NCBI GenBank assembly: GCA_964030785.1
Contig: OZ034967.1
Span: 44,164,533-44,228,532 of the forward strand
DNA from: Siderastrea siderea
Taxonomy: Eukaryota > Cnidaria > Anthozoa > Scleractinia > Rhizangiidae
Direction of reading: 5' to 3'
DNA: 64,000 nt
In this document: piece by piece, positions 54,801 through 64,000 of the stretch
How the letters are laid out: every line of letters starts with the position of its first letter
Numbering within the stretch: the first letter of the stretch is position 1
The notes under the pieces: generated by a model
Told to the model about the DNA's origin: nothing
Seen by the model: the letters and a program-made list of their open reading frames with translations, nothing else
The model's database searches: none
Program-made: the position numbers and the translations under genes

Positions 54801-57800
54801 CTCCCACAGTACTAAGCAGACACAACAACAGGTAACTTCAAGTGCCAGTACATTGACAACGAACACGGTCACTGTCAGTGTTCCAGATGACAGAGGTAAT
54901 TGTTGGCAATAATTTTAGTGTTAAAATTCATACGTGTAATATTTAATTACTATATTAATTTATTGGCAGTAAACCCAAAATCACTTGAGTCTACAGGTCA
55001 TTGCAAAACTTATAAAGAAAATAGGTGCGCTAGTAGAAGTACGTAAAACGTTGCTGGGAAATACAATATTAGTACTCTGTTTCCAAGCAAAGTTTTTAGT
55101 AAAGTGCATAATTGGGTGTTAGATATTAACGTAAACATCTTTCTGTATTACTCATACAACATGTATATAAACGCTCAATTTCATTTTCATACGAGTACTG
55201 ATGATAGCACCCCTTGCACACATAATTTACCATCTAGGTCTCCAAATAATTGCCTACTCCAAAAATCTTTGCTGAATACTCCCCTCTGTAAGTACCTAGG
55301 AATTCTGAAGAATAGCTCTATCCTTTTAGTTTCTAGGAACTTCAGGTATCAGTTCAAAAACAAATAAGTTCATTTAAGGATGCACTTCCTTAGGTTACTG
55401 CCCCTAACAACAATACTGTTGCGTGGTTTATGAATAATTATGTGGAAAAGGTAGGTATTAGCAAAGGCTATAAAAATCAAAACTGAAAATTGGGGGTAGC
55501 CACACATTTTCATCTTAGATAATTGAGCTTAAATTTGGAAAGGATAAGATTATAGGGTTACGGTTGCTTAATTATCTCCCCCCCCTCCCCCTCCCCCCAT
55601 GTGTTAGATTTACATGTAATTGACTGAATTCCTGCAACATTACATACCTCCTTCACCCTGCCTGGGAAGTTAGTAACCATGATGGACTGCATGACTCCCC
55701 AAGGCCAGAATCCATTACATCATCTTCTCCAATAGGTAGCTTTTATATTTATTTTTTATATATTTTTCCACTGTGTACGGAAACGTAGACTTCTAAAGGA
55801 CGATTTTCAAAAGTGGCACTAGACCAACTTATTTTGGTACAGGTACATGTCCAAAGTATATACAGTTGTACTTCTTGTTTCGATTACTTGATACCTTATG
55901 AACATTGGCATCACCTTTTTGATGAAAAATGCAATTTTAAACTTGTCTACAGGTTCTCCAGGCTCATCAGTTTTAATGAGATCACTCTCACCTGTTCACA
56001 TCACATCAGATCAAGGTAAGGTACACTGTACTTTAAACGTGGTACTGTAAAACCTCGATCTATTAATCCCTGATTCCATTAAGCTACATGCTGTAATAAG
56101 CCCAATTGTAAAAGTCAGATTTTGTAATAAATGTCACAACTGTAAAAAGAACTTCCATCTAACACATGTACAGTTATATGAATACATGTAATTACATTTC
56201 AGCCGCTTTGGGGGAGTGGGGGGGGGGGGGGGGAGGGGGTTGGTCGTTTGATCAATTTCCAGGGGAACTAAAATAATATTATTACACTATTTTATGTATT
56301 ATAATTAGCACATTATTTTAGTGATTTGAAAGACCCCCTCACCCCCTTTCTATTGATTCCCCTCTAATTACTAGATAACTAACCTCTCATTTTTGAGGCC
56401 TAATTAATTCTGATTAAATAAGCCTATCAGGGTACATGTTTATAAAGAGCTTTTGCATATTGGAAGGTGACTCTCGTTCCTGTAAAGTGTTATAATGTTA
56501 CACTGGGGTAAAATTTTTGTCCCAAAAAATGCATGATCCATTAAGAACATTCTGTTCCCCACTTCTTTAAAACGTTCACGCATGCTACATTGTATAAAAG
56601 CGCAAAAGATTCTCGCAACATGGCAATTGTTTAATGGAACAACTTGACTTGACATTGACATACCCTCAGTTGATCACATACTCTGTAACTTCAGGAAGTC
56701 AGCATGTAGTTTGGCCAAATGCATTTGACAACAATACTATGAACCATAAAATGGTGTGCATGTTGGTTCCAAATCCAAGACTACTGTGCACGTTTGAATT
56801 TCATCTGATAATTGAATAAAATTAAATTATTTCTTTCTCTTTGTCACAGATGACAACAATGATATGGATGGCTCCCTTATTGCTATTCAAGGTACATACA
56901 ATGTTCATATGTAAAATGTAGTTAATTTCAAAGCCAGATGCAATTTCATGCAATTCAAAAGTTTCCGATCTCTAAATAAGGGTTTGAAACTTTCTGAGTT
57001 AAGTTGAATAGTTCAGGGCATAAGGGCCAATCCTGCCTTTTTACGCCTTGTTGCAAGGCAGTGTCAAAAACCAGTTTCAAGTGTTCCTTGTGAGCAGAGA
57101 CTCACATCTTCAGTTGATTACATGCACTGTAACGTTAGGAAGTGCATGTCAAGTTTGGCCAACTGGCCAATTTTTTTTTCTTCAATTACTTATGGAGTTA
57201 CTTAAAAAATGGAAAAGAAAGCAAATCACAATTAAGCCAGGATCTTATACAGTTGGTTCAGAATACAAATTACAAAAGCATGGAATATGCTTTACATTAT
57301 TGTACTTTTTAATATTGCTTCACTACTTTGAATTTCAATAGAAGTCCCAGTCTTCAGGGTTTGATAATGTTCAAGCACTAGTAAACAAACATTTCGAAAA
57401 AAAAAGAAAAAAGAACTTGAAGGCATTCAAAAAATCTAAGCCTGATAAACAGTTCTCTTAACTTTTCAGTGTCAGAAGATATAGTGAGTCTTCCTGCATC
57501 AGTCACTATTGGTAAGTGTATGTACTTACAAAGATGTATTAAAGTGAAAATCAGTGAATATTCTGCATTAATTTTTACTGTTGCATTTCACGTTGTTGAG
57601 TCAACAGACAATTACCTTTCAACCCCACTGTGTTGAGAATGAAAATGATGATGACAGTAGCCAGATGTTTGTATACAAATGTACACAGATCTTATACAGG
57701 ACATCTTAAAATTTATGGAATAAAAAATTACATTAGTGCATGGGGCTTTAAGATAAGTATCCAGCGCTTTTCAGAAAAGTTGGCTACTTTTTGCCCTGAA

Positions 57801-58935
57801 TTAAAGTAATTAAAGGAAGATTGTTTCAAACCCTTGTTCATACAGTCGGTTACTCTACTCAAACCAGCTGCCTACTTCAAATTTTATTGAAACCCCTGAG
57901 TATCATATCTAGCTATTTACATGTGCAGCTGTAATGACCAAAGAAGCTCACTATTTCGATCTTTTGTCTGTCAATCAGGTTCTGAAGTGGGGGATATAAT
58001 GCCTAGCAGAGGTCAACACTCTAGCCAAGTCCTCTCTGGTATGTACAAGGAAGTTGAAAAATACATGTTATAATAATAGTCATTTTGAAATTATATAACT
58101 TTAATTTATATTTTAAAGAGCAATATTCATTTATCAGTGGTCCAAAACAATGCATGAAATAAGTATAACACGCTTTAATATTTCAACCTTGGTATCTTTT
58201 CAGTATTCTGCACGACTACGACCTTAATTCTCCTAATTCGAAATTGTGTACACAAGTCCCGGGGAATTTTCCATTTTTTTTTCTACAATGTAATTTAATA
58301 TTTAGTCAGTTCAGTGATCCCAGAACCTGTTATCAGTCAGGCTACGTGTGTCCATAAAAATAATTGACAGATTGTCAAGACGGCGGTGTATTGTTCTTTT
58401 TTGGGAGGGTGAGGGAGATTCGTTTTGTTTGGTAGTACTGTGATTGTTTTTCCCCTATTTTTTGGTGTGAATAAAGACCATTACTTTCGTGCAAGAATTT
58501 TTTCGTTCCAATCCTGTTTGCATGATATTTTTTCGGAGATTACCAAGTCCCTTCCTCGAAACAAACTTAGCTGACTCAGGGACACCTAACCAAAGACCAG
58601 ATTGTTTTCTGATCAGTTCAAAGAAGCAATATGATGTATGTTGAATTGTGGTGAGACGGCATATGAAAATTGTTGGCATATTTCAGACAAAATCCTGCAC
58701 TTTGAACAGTTTGCTGAGTTTGAAGCAGTTGAAGGCTCGGGATGCTAATTCGATTGAAAAAAAAAATAAGAAATTGCGAAAAATTTGTTTCCGGTGTGTG
58801 TCTCTCTTGTCGCCTTTATTGTCCAATCAACTAGCCCCTTTGTCGCTGCTGGATAATGTGAAAAAAAAACTGCCTCTTCCCTCACCACTCAACCGTCTTA
58901 CAGTAACGCGCTTGAAGGATACAAAGAGCTGAAAG

Positions 58936-59660
58936 AGGATTCGCATATTTGGTCTCTTGGCTGCTCAGATTGTAGGCGAAGTTTTCGCTGTATTCAGAAC
59001 AAAGGTAAGGGTTACCTTCAAAATAACATTTTAAGCACCGTTGTCTGGTCGAGTCTGGTTTTCACGAAGCAGGCCGGCCGTACCGAAGTTTAAATATCAG
59101 ATCAAATGACAAGGAATTTCTTCACAAATCTAACGTTGCTAGTATATTCTAAAACAAAGAGAAACTCGGGTTTTAACTTGTTCGTTTTCACTTCAACTGC
59201 TAAATATTCCATTTTGCTTCACTTTTAAATAATTTTTATTTCTGCATTTGACACAGATCTGGACATACAAACTGATACATCAGATATATGATAAGGTTGT
59301 CATGGTTTATGACCTTTCCCACTTATGACATATATTATTTCGGTACCCTTCGCCACACTTAACCCAGCTTTATTGTGTGATACCACGCAGGATTCGTCGA
59401 TTCTGTTTATTAGCTGCTCAGATCGTGCATAAATTTCCCGCTCTATTCAGAACAAAGGTAAGGTTTCAAGTAGCCGTCTGCAAAGCATTTATGCAACGTT
59501 AGTCAATGCTTTATAGTTAAGAGTGTGTTGTTTTCGCGAGTAGACGGGCCGTGCCTTTTCTTAAAATATCAGATGACAAGAAATTTCCTCACAAATGTAA
59601 CATTGCCAGCATATTCCCAGTAATATAATAAGCTACCAAATAACACCATAAAAACTCGGG
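58936..59660. repeat. Diverged tandem duplication including a 36-nt exon
   Basis: Block 1 (from ~58936) and block 2 (from ~59394) share GATTCG, GCTGCTCAG(exon)GTAAGG, TTCAGAACAAAGGTAAGG, AAATATCAGAT and CAAGGAATTTCTTCACAAAT-like stretches. The 36-nt exon in block 1 is open in phase 1 (CRRSFRCIQNK). Its copy at 59418-59453 has a TAA in the same phase. Confidence 0.6.
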
Positions 59661-59975
59661 TTATATTTAAACCAGTTCCTTCTTCCCAGAGGTATCAGAG
59701 GTATCATCTGATTTGATACTGCAAGACAGACCTCTCGTGTTACCAGCGAATTACAACAAAGCAATCCTGTTCATGGCCAAATCTGGTCACTCTGGAAAAA
59801 ACTAGCAAAGAAAACCTTCCTAAAAATATAAATATAACTGCGTGAGTAAAACTTATACGTTTAGCAGGGGACTGATTTACAAAACCTAACAGGAAATGTT
59901 GACCTTGTGAAAGATTTTAACAGTGGCTTAGGAAATGTTCGCTCAGTCATGTTTTAAAACCAATTCAAAAAATTC

Positions 59976-60064
59976 GAAAATCGCCTGCCGCGTTGAAACG
60001 TGACACGCGTGTCAAGCTGGCAGCTTGACACGCGTGTCACGCTCATCATGGCAGGCGATATTCG
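59976..60064. repeat. Large hairpin around CGTGACACGCGTGTCAAGCT
   Basis: The inner arms, 20 bp each (59999-60018 and 60022-60041), are perfect with a 3-bp loop. Outer arms CGAAAATCGCCTGCC and GGCAGGCGATATTCG pair with one mismatch. TGACACGCGTGTCA is itself a palindrome. Confidence 0.8.
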
Positions 60065-60369
60065 TGCTCGTTCACTCGTTTGTTTCCCTCCACCATCCCT
60101 GAGCGGAAAGAGAGACTGCTCGTCGTCTAGTGCTGTCAATTTCAGCGCATGATTGGCTCTATTGGCTCTATGTGATACAATAGGTTAATGTTTAATGAAT
60201 GTTTTTTTTTTAACTATAGCAAACTTGTGCTTTGTGTTGTTCCAGAAAGTACCCATACTCCCCCACGCAGGATTTTATGGTCTTAACCCTGTCTACCCCT
60301 CTAAAAATTCAAATTTAGCTTCATAATTACCCCCTCCCTGTCCGTAAGGCATGAAGACAGTGACCACAC
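60065..60369. other. No gene seen
   Basis: Sequence between the hairpin and the end of the YR retroelement. Nothing recognised. Confidence 0.4.
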
Positions 60370-60694
60370 GAGCAGACTCTTGTTTGGAACTCTTTATTGA
60401 ACGGGTGCGGAGGGTCCGCGAGAGGGGAGAAAAAGCCCCCAAACAAGAGTCCCAAACAAGAGGCGGCAAGGAGGGCATTGCTGAAAAGGGGGTAGAGGAA
60501 ATAGAACAACGATAGTGACGCTAACAATAACGCTAACAGTAACGCTACAAAAACCAAAATGCAAACAGTAACGCGACAAAAAGCCGGAGAAGTAAACAAA
60601 TAAAGAACTAGGCCTAAGACTAACTCTGTGTTTGCCTAAGAAAATGATGAAAAAAAAACGTAAAACAAAGGTAACGTGAGTTCAGATAAACTGA

Positions 60695-61680
60695 TTACAT
60701 CGCTTGCCCAACATGGTAAGCGAGAGTCTGGGTCAGGACGAGCCTGTCAGCTAAAGGAATCATTAAATACAACAAATAAGCGTCCGACCTCCAATCTCCC
60801 TGAATTTTGATAAGTTCCGCAGGTATGCCACACTGGAACGCAAAGGTTGCCCCGCCACGGCATAAACTATGCCCGGAGTAGCTTCGGGGCTCCAAGCTAA
60901 TGCGTGAGGCGAGCAGTTGAATGCTGGACCTGAAGATACTGGCAGTGATGCAGTCGAGGCGGTGACCGGTTGAGAGGTATGAAAAGGCGGGGGCGCTGGC
61001 GGGAATGTCGACTGCCTGAAATAATGCATTTAAAGCCCTGACCGGACAGAGAACAGAGTTTGGTATGCGTGGAATTGGAACAACCAAAGCAGTGTCACCA
61101 GACTGTCTTGTTTTAGTCCACGTGACCGTGATTGCTGCACCCCAAGAGGTGAACGTGATGTCGTTGCGTGACAAAGTAGAGAAGGCGGAAAATGTGTCTC
61201 TGGAAAGAATGTAAAGAAGCCGACGAGGAGAGCTGCCCAGAGTGCGAGGTGTGCGGAATTTCTGAAGTCCAGGTGAGAACAAAACTTAAGAAGCATGTCA
61301 GGTGTAATAGGCAACTTGCATACTGGAATGTGGCGTTTCGTTTTCTCGAGGCCTTTCAGTGTGAGCTTGACCTTGATGTCATCAAAGGCAGCAGAGTCGA
61401 AACCACTCAAAACGTGCAGTCGACGCAGGGCAGAAAGATAGTTATTAACAGTCTTGTGTGACTTGACAGAGAAACCGATCAGCGTAATAAAACTTGACAA
61501 AGTCTCAGGTGTCACAGGAAAAGGATTGAGGTCATAAAAGTAGGTGAACTTGACATACAAAGACCAGATGGAACGGTAGTTTCGCTTGGTGCCTTCTGAA
61601 AGGGCAGAAGCTTGAACTTTACTAGCCTCGGCTTGTAAGTCCTCATAGCGGAAACCTGGCGAAAAAAGAAATACGTTTCA
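60695..61680 (-). pseudogene. Tyrosine recombinase of the YR retroelement
   Basis: N-terminal core-binding part: LSEGTKRNYRSIWSLYVKF and HKTVNNYLSALRRLHVLSG. Catalytic part: LLVGFFTFF, then after a 1-nt shift at about 61205 RDTFSAFSTLSRNDITFTSW. The C-terminal box reads SGHSLCRGGATFAF and WRSDAYLLYL, holding His and the nucleophile Tyr. The Arg expected three residues after His is Cys (TGC); CGC to TGC would explain it. The shift also falls at the position of the first catalytic Arg. The enzyme circularises and integrates element cDNA in active relatives; this copy cannot. Confidence 0.85.
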
Positions 61681-61681
61681 G

Positions 61682-62152
61682 TCACCATGGACACTGGAAG
61701 GAGAATAATTCTTCTGTGCAAACATCTTCAATGACGGAGCCGTACAGTGGAAGCACGGTGTCGTAAAACTGTTGCTGATAGAAATTGCCCGAGTGCCAAC
61801 GGCTCAAACAATCGGCAATAACATTTCGAGAGCCAGGGATGTGACATGCACTGATTTCGAAATCATGACGCGCTGCATAAAGCCAAAGCTCGCGTAGACA
61901 TGCTTGCGAGAAAGGAACGCGAGAATTCCCAGAGTTAATTGCAAGTTCCGTGTTCTTATCGGTGTGCACCACGATGCGCAGACGGAGCAAAATTAAGGCC
62001 CACAGTTTGACGCTAACAGTAACTGCCAGAATCTCAAGGGCATTGATGTGGAGAGACTGTTGGGTTATGAACTGGGGATAGGTGGCGTGAAAGAAATGCC
62101 CATCGTAAAACCCGCCAATGCCGTGTGGAGAGGCGTCGGTGCAAAACCGCAA
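61682..62152 (-). pseudogene. RNase H of the YR retroelement
   Basis: LRFCTDASPHGIGGFYDGHF (first Asp), HINALEILAVTVSVKLW (Glu), RIVVHTDKNTELAINSG (third Asp; relatives have Asn where Lys follows) and GSRNVIADCLSRW (last Asp). It would degrade RNA in hybrids. It runs to a stop at 61682 and overlaps the recombinase start. Confidence 0.8.
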
Positions 62153-62859
62153 GTTATCATTGATCTGAGCTCAGAGCGAATCAAAGACACACCGTTGTAG
62201 GAGGCTAAGAATATGCTCCACCACTCAAGATCTGCGAGCATTTCACGGCTGGGATGAAACCGTTGCTGCTTGTGAGTGAGGATGCGCAGTTCGTTCAACA
62301 TGCGTTGCATAAATATGCGACCCGGACTTACGCAAGCGCAAACAAAAACCAATTTCCCGATCAAGGACTGTAACTCAGTTTTTGTCGCGCTTGGTGTACT
62401 GAGCCACCTACGGACAAGTGAAGTGACGCTATCAAGTTTATCTTGCGGTACTTCGATGGACATTTTAACGGTGTCATAAACCAAACCAAGGAAGGGCATT
62501 CGTGTCGAGGGTGGCCAGTCTTTGGACGGAGAAGATTCTAAGCCAAGCCTCTCAAACAAGTTGCCTAGTTGAAGGAAAGCGGTTGAAGCAGTCGCGTAGT
62601 CTTGTTCTACGCCTCCGAAATCATCAACATAATTAATGCAGTCGAATTGAAATTCCGATTTGAACATGTAGGCTATAGCAGTGGTGGTACGTTGGCAGGC
62701 CATTGTTGCAGACCTCAGACCGAACGGTAGAACGAGGTCAAAGTAAAAATTATCCCTCCATTTGTAGCCAAGGAACCTATAGTCTTTTGGATCTACCGGG
62801 ATTTGTCTATAAGCGCGTTTCAGGTCCTTTTTGTAGAGGAAACAACCAGAACCTTTCAT
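62065..62859 (-). pseudogene. Reverse transcriptase of the YR retroelement
   Basis: Open from before MKGSGCFLYKKDLKRAYRQI. Motifs: DLKRAYRQIPVDP (motif A), LPFGLRSATMACQRT (motif B), CINYVDDFGG (motif C, DD intact), MPFLGLVYD, and the thumb region LQSLIGKLVFVCACVSPG. A 1-nt shift near 62160 separates it from RNase H. The 5' part of the RT fingers is absent. Confidence 0.85.
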
Positions 62860-62939
62860 GACAACTTCGGCTTGATTTGAGTGTGTACCGCAAATTTTGC
62901 GGTCGTTAAGAATTCATATATTCAGTCTATTGTTCTAGC

Positions 62940-63686
62940 TCATTACATATTCAAGGCGACTAGCTTGCCGACAATGCGGCATGTTTCCGAAGAGACTGAC
63001 GAGCGCAAACTCTTTGATGTAGGTGAGACTTTTGTCTTTTGTTTTGGAGAGTGGAATAAACCCATGGGACTAGAGTAATTTGCTGCTTGATTAATTCTGA
63101 AATGTCACCCTCGAAAGACATTAATTAAATAGGCAAAACAATTTTACTTTACGCGTCGCGCGCCGAAAACATGCGAAACTTTGAGTAAGTCTCAAATAAA
63201 GGTAGCGTGACGGCGTGTCCGCACCGTGAACGCAACATTCGCAACGAGAACTAAAATAAACACCGTAACTATCCCGTTGTCATCATTTCCGAGAAAAAAT
63301 TGAAAGCCTTGGCTACATTGAATCTTTTCACAAATGCAACGATATCGCTGGAAATGACATCAAATAGCTTCTTCCACAGTTTATCTTTCAGTTTCAGCTA
63401 AGTTTTTACACGCGCGGATTGCATTTCATCTTTCGTGACCCTGCGTGACGGCGAAAGCTTCAACACTATTGGTCCGATCTTTAACATCTGACCAATCATT
63501 GCTCAGATGTCGGTGGTTGACATAACAACGGTGAGCGCCGTATTGTCACGATAGTGAAAACGATCGAAATATTCAAAACATCAGCTGGCGGCGGTAATCA
63601 GGAATTTTCTCAATAATCGTACAGTATCTACTGCTTAGTAAAACAGTTTCATATGTCGAGACTGAGGGATCTGCAATTAGAGGACG
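62940..63686. other. Upstream region of the last gene; no other gene
   Basis: Contains a short open frame (62881-63078, plus) without motifs, and CpG-containing sequence near 63150-63230. The promoter of the following exon is expected here but no TATA box is evident. Confidence 0.35.
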
Positions 63687-63846
63687 ATGGATGACTCCGA
63701 GTGGCCGGAAATTTTCAGGCCGACGTTGATCTCGAATCAAAAACCTTACCTTTCGATCGACGAGTCATTACTACAAGCTCTGGGTGTGAAAGTCCATGTA
63801 AAAAACAAAGGATACAAAGCCCTCGACCATATTCTAGAAAATCACG
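63687..63846 (+). CDS. First coding exon of an unrecognised gene (continues past the window)
   Basis: ATG at 63687 opens MDDSEWPEIFRPTLISNQKP, continues YLSIDESLLQALGVKVHVKN and GYKALDHILENH, and ends at a good donor (CACG|GTAAGAAG) in phase 1 after 160 nt. The ATG context (GACGATGG) is fair. No acceptor is needed, supporting a first exon. No domain is recognised in these 53 residues. The next exon would lie beyond 64000 or in its last bases. Confidence 0.5.
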
Positions 63847-64000
63847 GTAAGAAGAATCTTTGAACTTTCTAATATTTATATGTTAACGATATCGCGTACG
63901 ATCTTGTGCTTTGCCGAGTGATTTATAAGTGGAGGTCAACTTCTCAGTTGGATCGACGCAATCTTAAACTCTCAAGGGAAACGAAAATCACCAGTTCATA

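Larger units (their letters stand above)
52651..59805 (+). pseudogene. Many-exon gene with Thr/Gly minisatellite exon and small phase-1 exons, damaged
   Basis: Exon set: ~52651-53139, 53857-54028, 54192-54895, (55709-55735), 55953-56015, 56850-56891, 57470-57511, 57979-58038, 58969-59004 and 59690-59805. From 55953 to 59004 all exons are multiples of three (63, 42, 42, 60, 36 nt) and phase 1. The last exon gives EVSEVSSDLILQDRPLVLPA and stops with TAG. Exon 1 has VVVLLAGPSEEDVPRGRVR, then TAA (53017-53019), then AIRDVGRESRVCFRSGMTGQ in frame; exon 2 has LVLLDPEAQN and CPIYVRPHFQIPTVTQ. These blocks resemble an N-terminal domain seen ahead of HECT-type proteins in cnidarians, a memory-based guess. 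Lesions: the TAA, an earlier frame change in exon 1, and a 2-nt loss in the repeat exon. Translation could still start at ATG 53069. Confidence 0.5.
60370..62935 (-). mobile_element. Tyrosine-recombinase retroelement (DIRS/Ngaro-like), 5' truncated
   Basis: On the minus strand an RT, RNase H and tyrosine recombinase follow in order, which defines YR retroelements. The 3' side has AATAAA on the minus strand (about 60395), likely its end. The sequence before about 62880 lacks the usual Gag and the start of RT, so it is truncated. It differs clearly from the element at 1-2608 (YVDDFGG instead of YLDDFLI). Confidence 0.8.

Noticed and set aside
54225..54872. Val/Cys-rich minus-strand ORFs over the minisatellite
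   Set aside because: Antisense of the repeat exon; no splice or start support.

Overview
The window looks like nuclear DNA of a marine invertebrate, most likely an anthozoan cnidarian such as a coral or sea anemone. This is inferred from spliced, AT-rich genes with GT-AG introns, a dense mixture of DIRS-like, Penelope-like, hAT and foldback elements, and lineage-type proteins (SAM/HECT, integrase-core, TRAF-like). No ribosomal RNA, prokaryotic operon or viral genome is visible. Only a few loci look functional; much of the rest is decayed mobile DNA and pseudogenes.

Region by region: 1-2608 (-) is a decayed DIRS-like retroelement cut by the window edge. 3.1-4.7 kb (+) is a broken spliced gene resembling a transposase. 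5.2-6.6 kb (-) is a three-exon gene of a small basic protein with one frameshift. 7.3-7.7 kb is a Penelope remnant. 9.18-12.07 kb is a hAT element with a damaged transposase. 12.7-17.0 kb is a tandem duplication whose second copy is split by a 3.46-kb TIR element with a 6-bp target duplication; that element carries a spliced gene with a lysine- and SR-rich start. 17.3-19.8 kb (-) is a three-exon gene for an Arg/Glu-rich protein ending in a CCHC zinc knuckle.

21.5-27.5 kb (+) is the best gene of the window: a three-exon SAM - conserved domain - coiled coil - UBX-like - HECT-like protein (about 837 aa), starting about 40 bp after a 7-bp repeat array. An inverted partner of that array lies at 36.7-37.0 kb, so the two bracket about 15.8 kb. 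Between them, 30.0-34.6 kb (-) holds a ten-exon integrase-core gene with its D-D-E triad present. 37.9 kb holds a splinter of a related integrase and 50.4-51.7 kb (+) a nearly intronless relative.

39.4-41.8 kb (-) is a TRAF-like RING/zinc-finger pseudogene. 46.8-48.6 kb is a recent tandem duplication with a 910-bp period. 49.4 kb holds a Penelope GIY-YIG remnant. 52.7-59.8 kb (+) is a damaged many-exon gene with a Thr/Gly/His minisatellite exon and a run of small phase-1 exons. 60.4-62.9 kb (-) is a tyrosine-recombinase retroelement with RT, RNase H and recombinase, all damaged. The window ends in the first coding exon of an unrecognised gene (63687-63846). MITEs and foldbacks are scattered throughout, many inside introns.

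The loci do not form one pathway. The recurring themes are ubiquitin-type domains (HECT, UBX, RING/TRAF) and repeated colonisation by DDE- and YR-type elements. All calls come from reading the sequence by eye; exon limits are predictions from splice motifs and phase.
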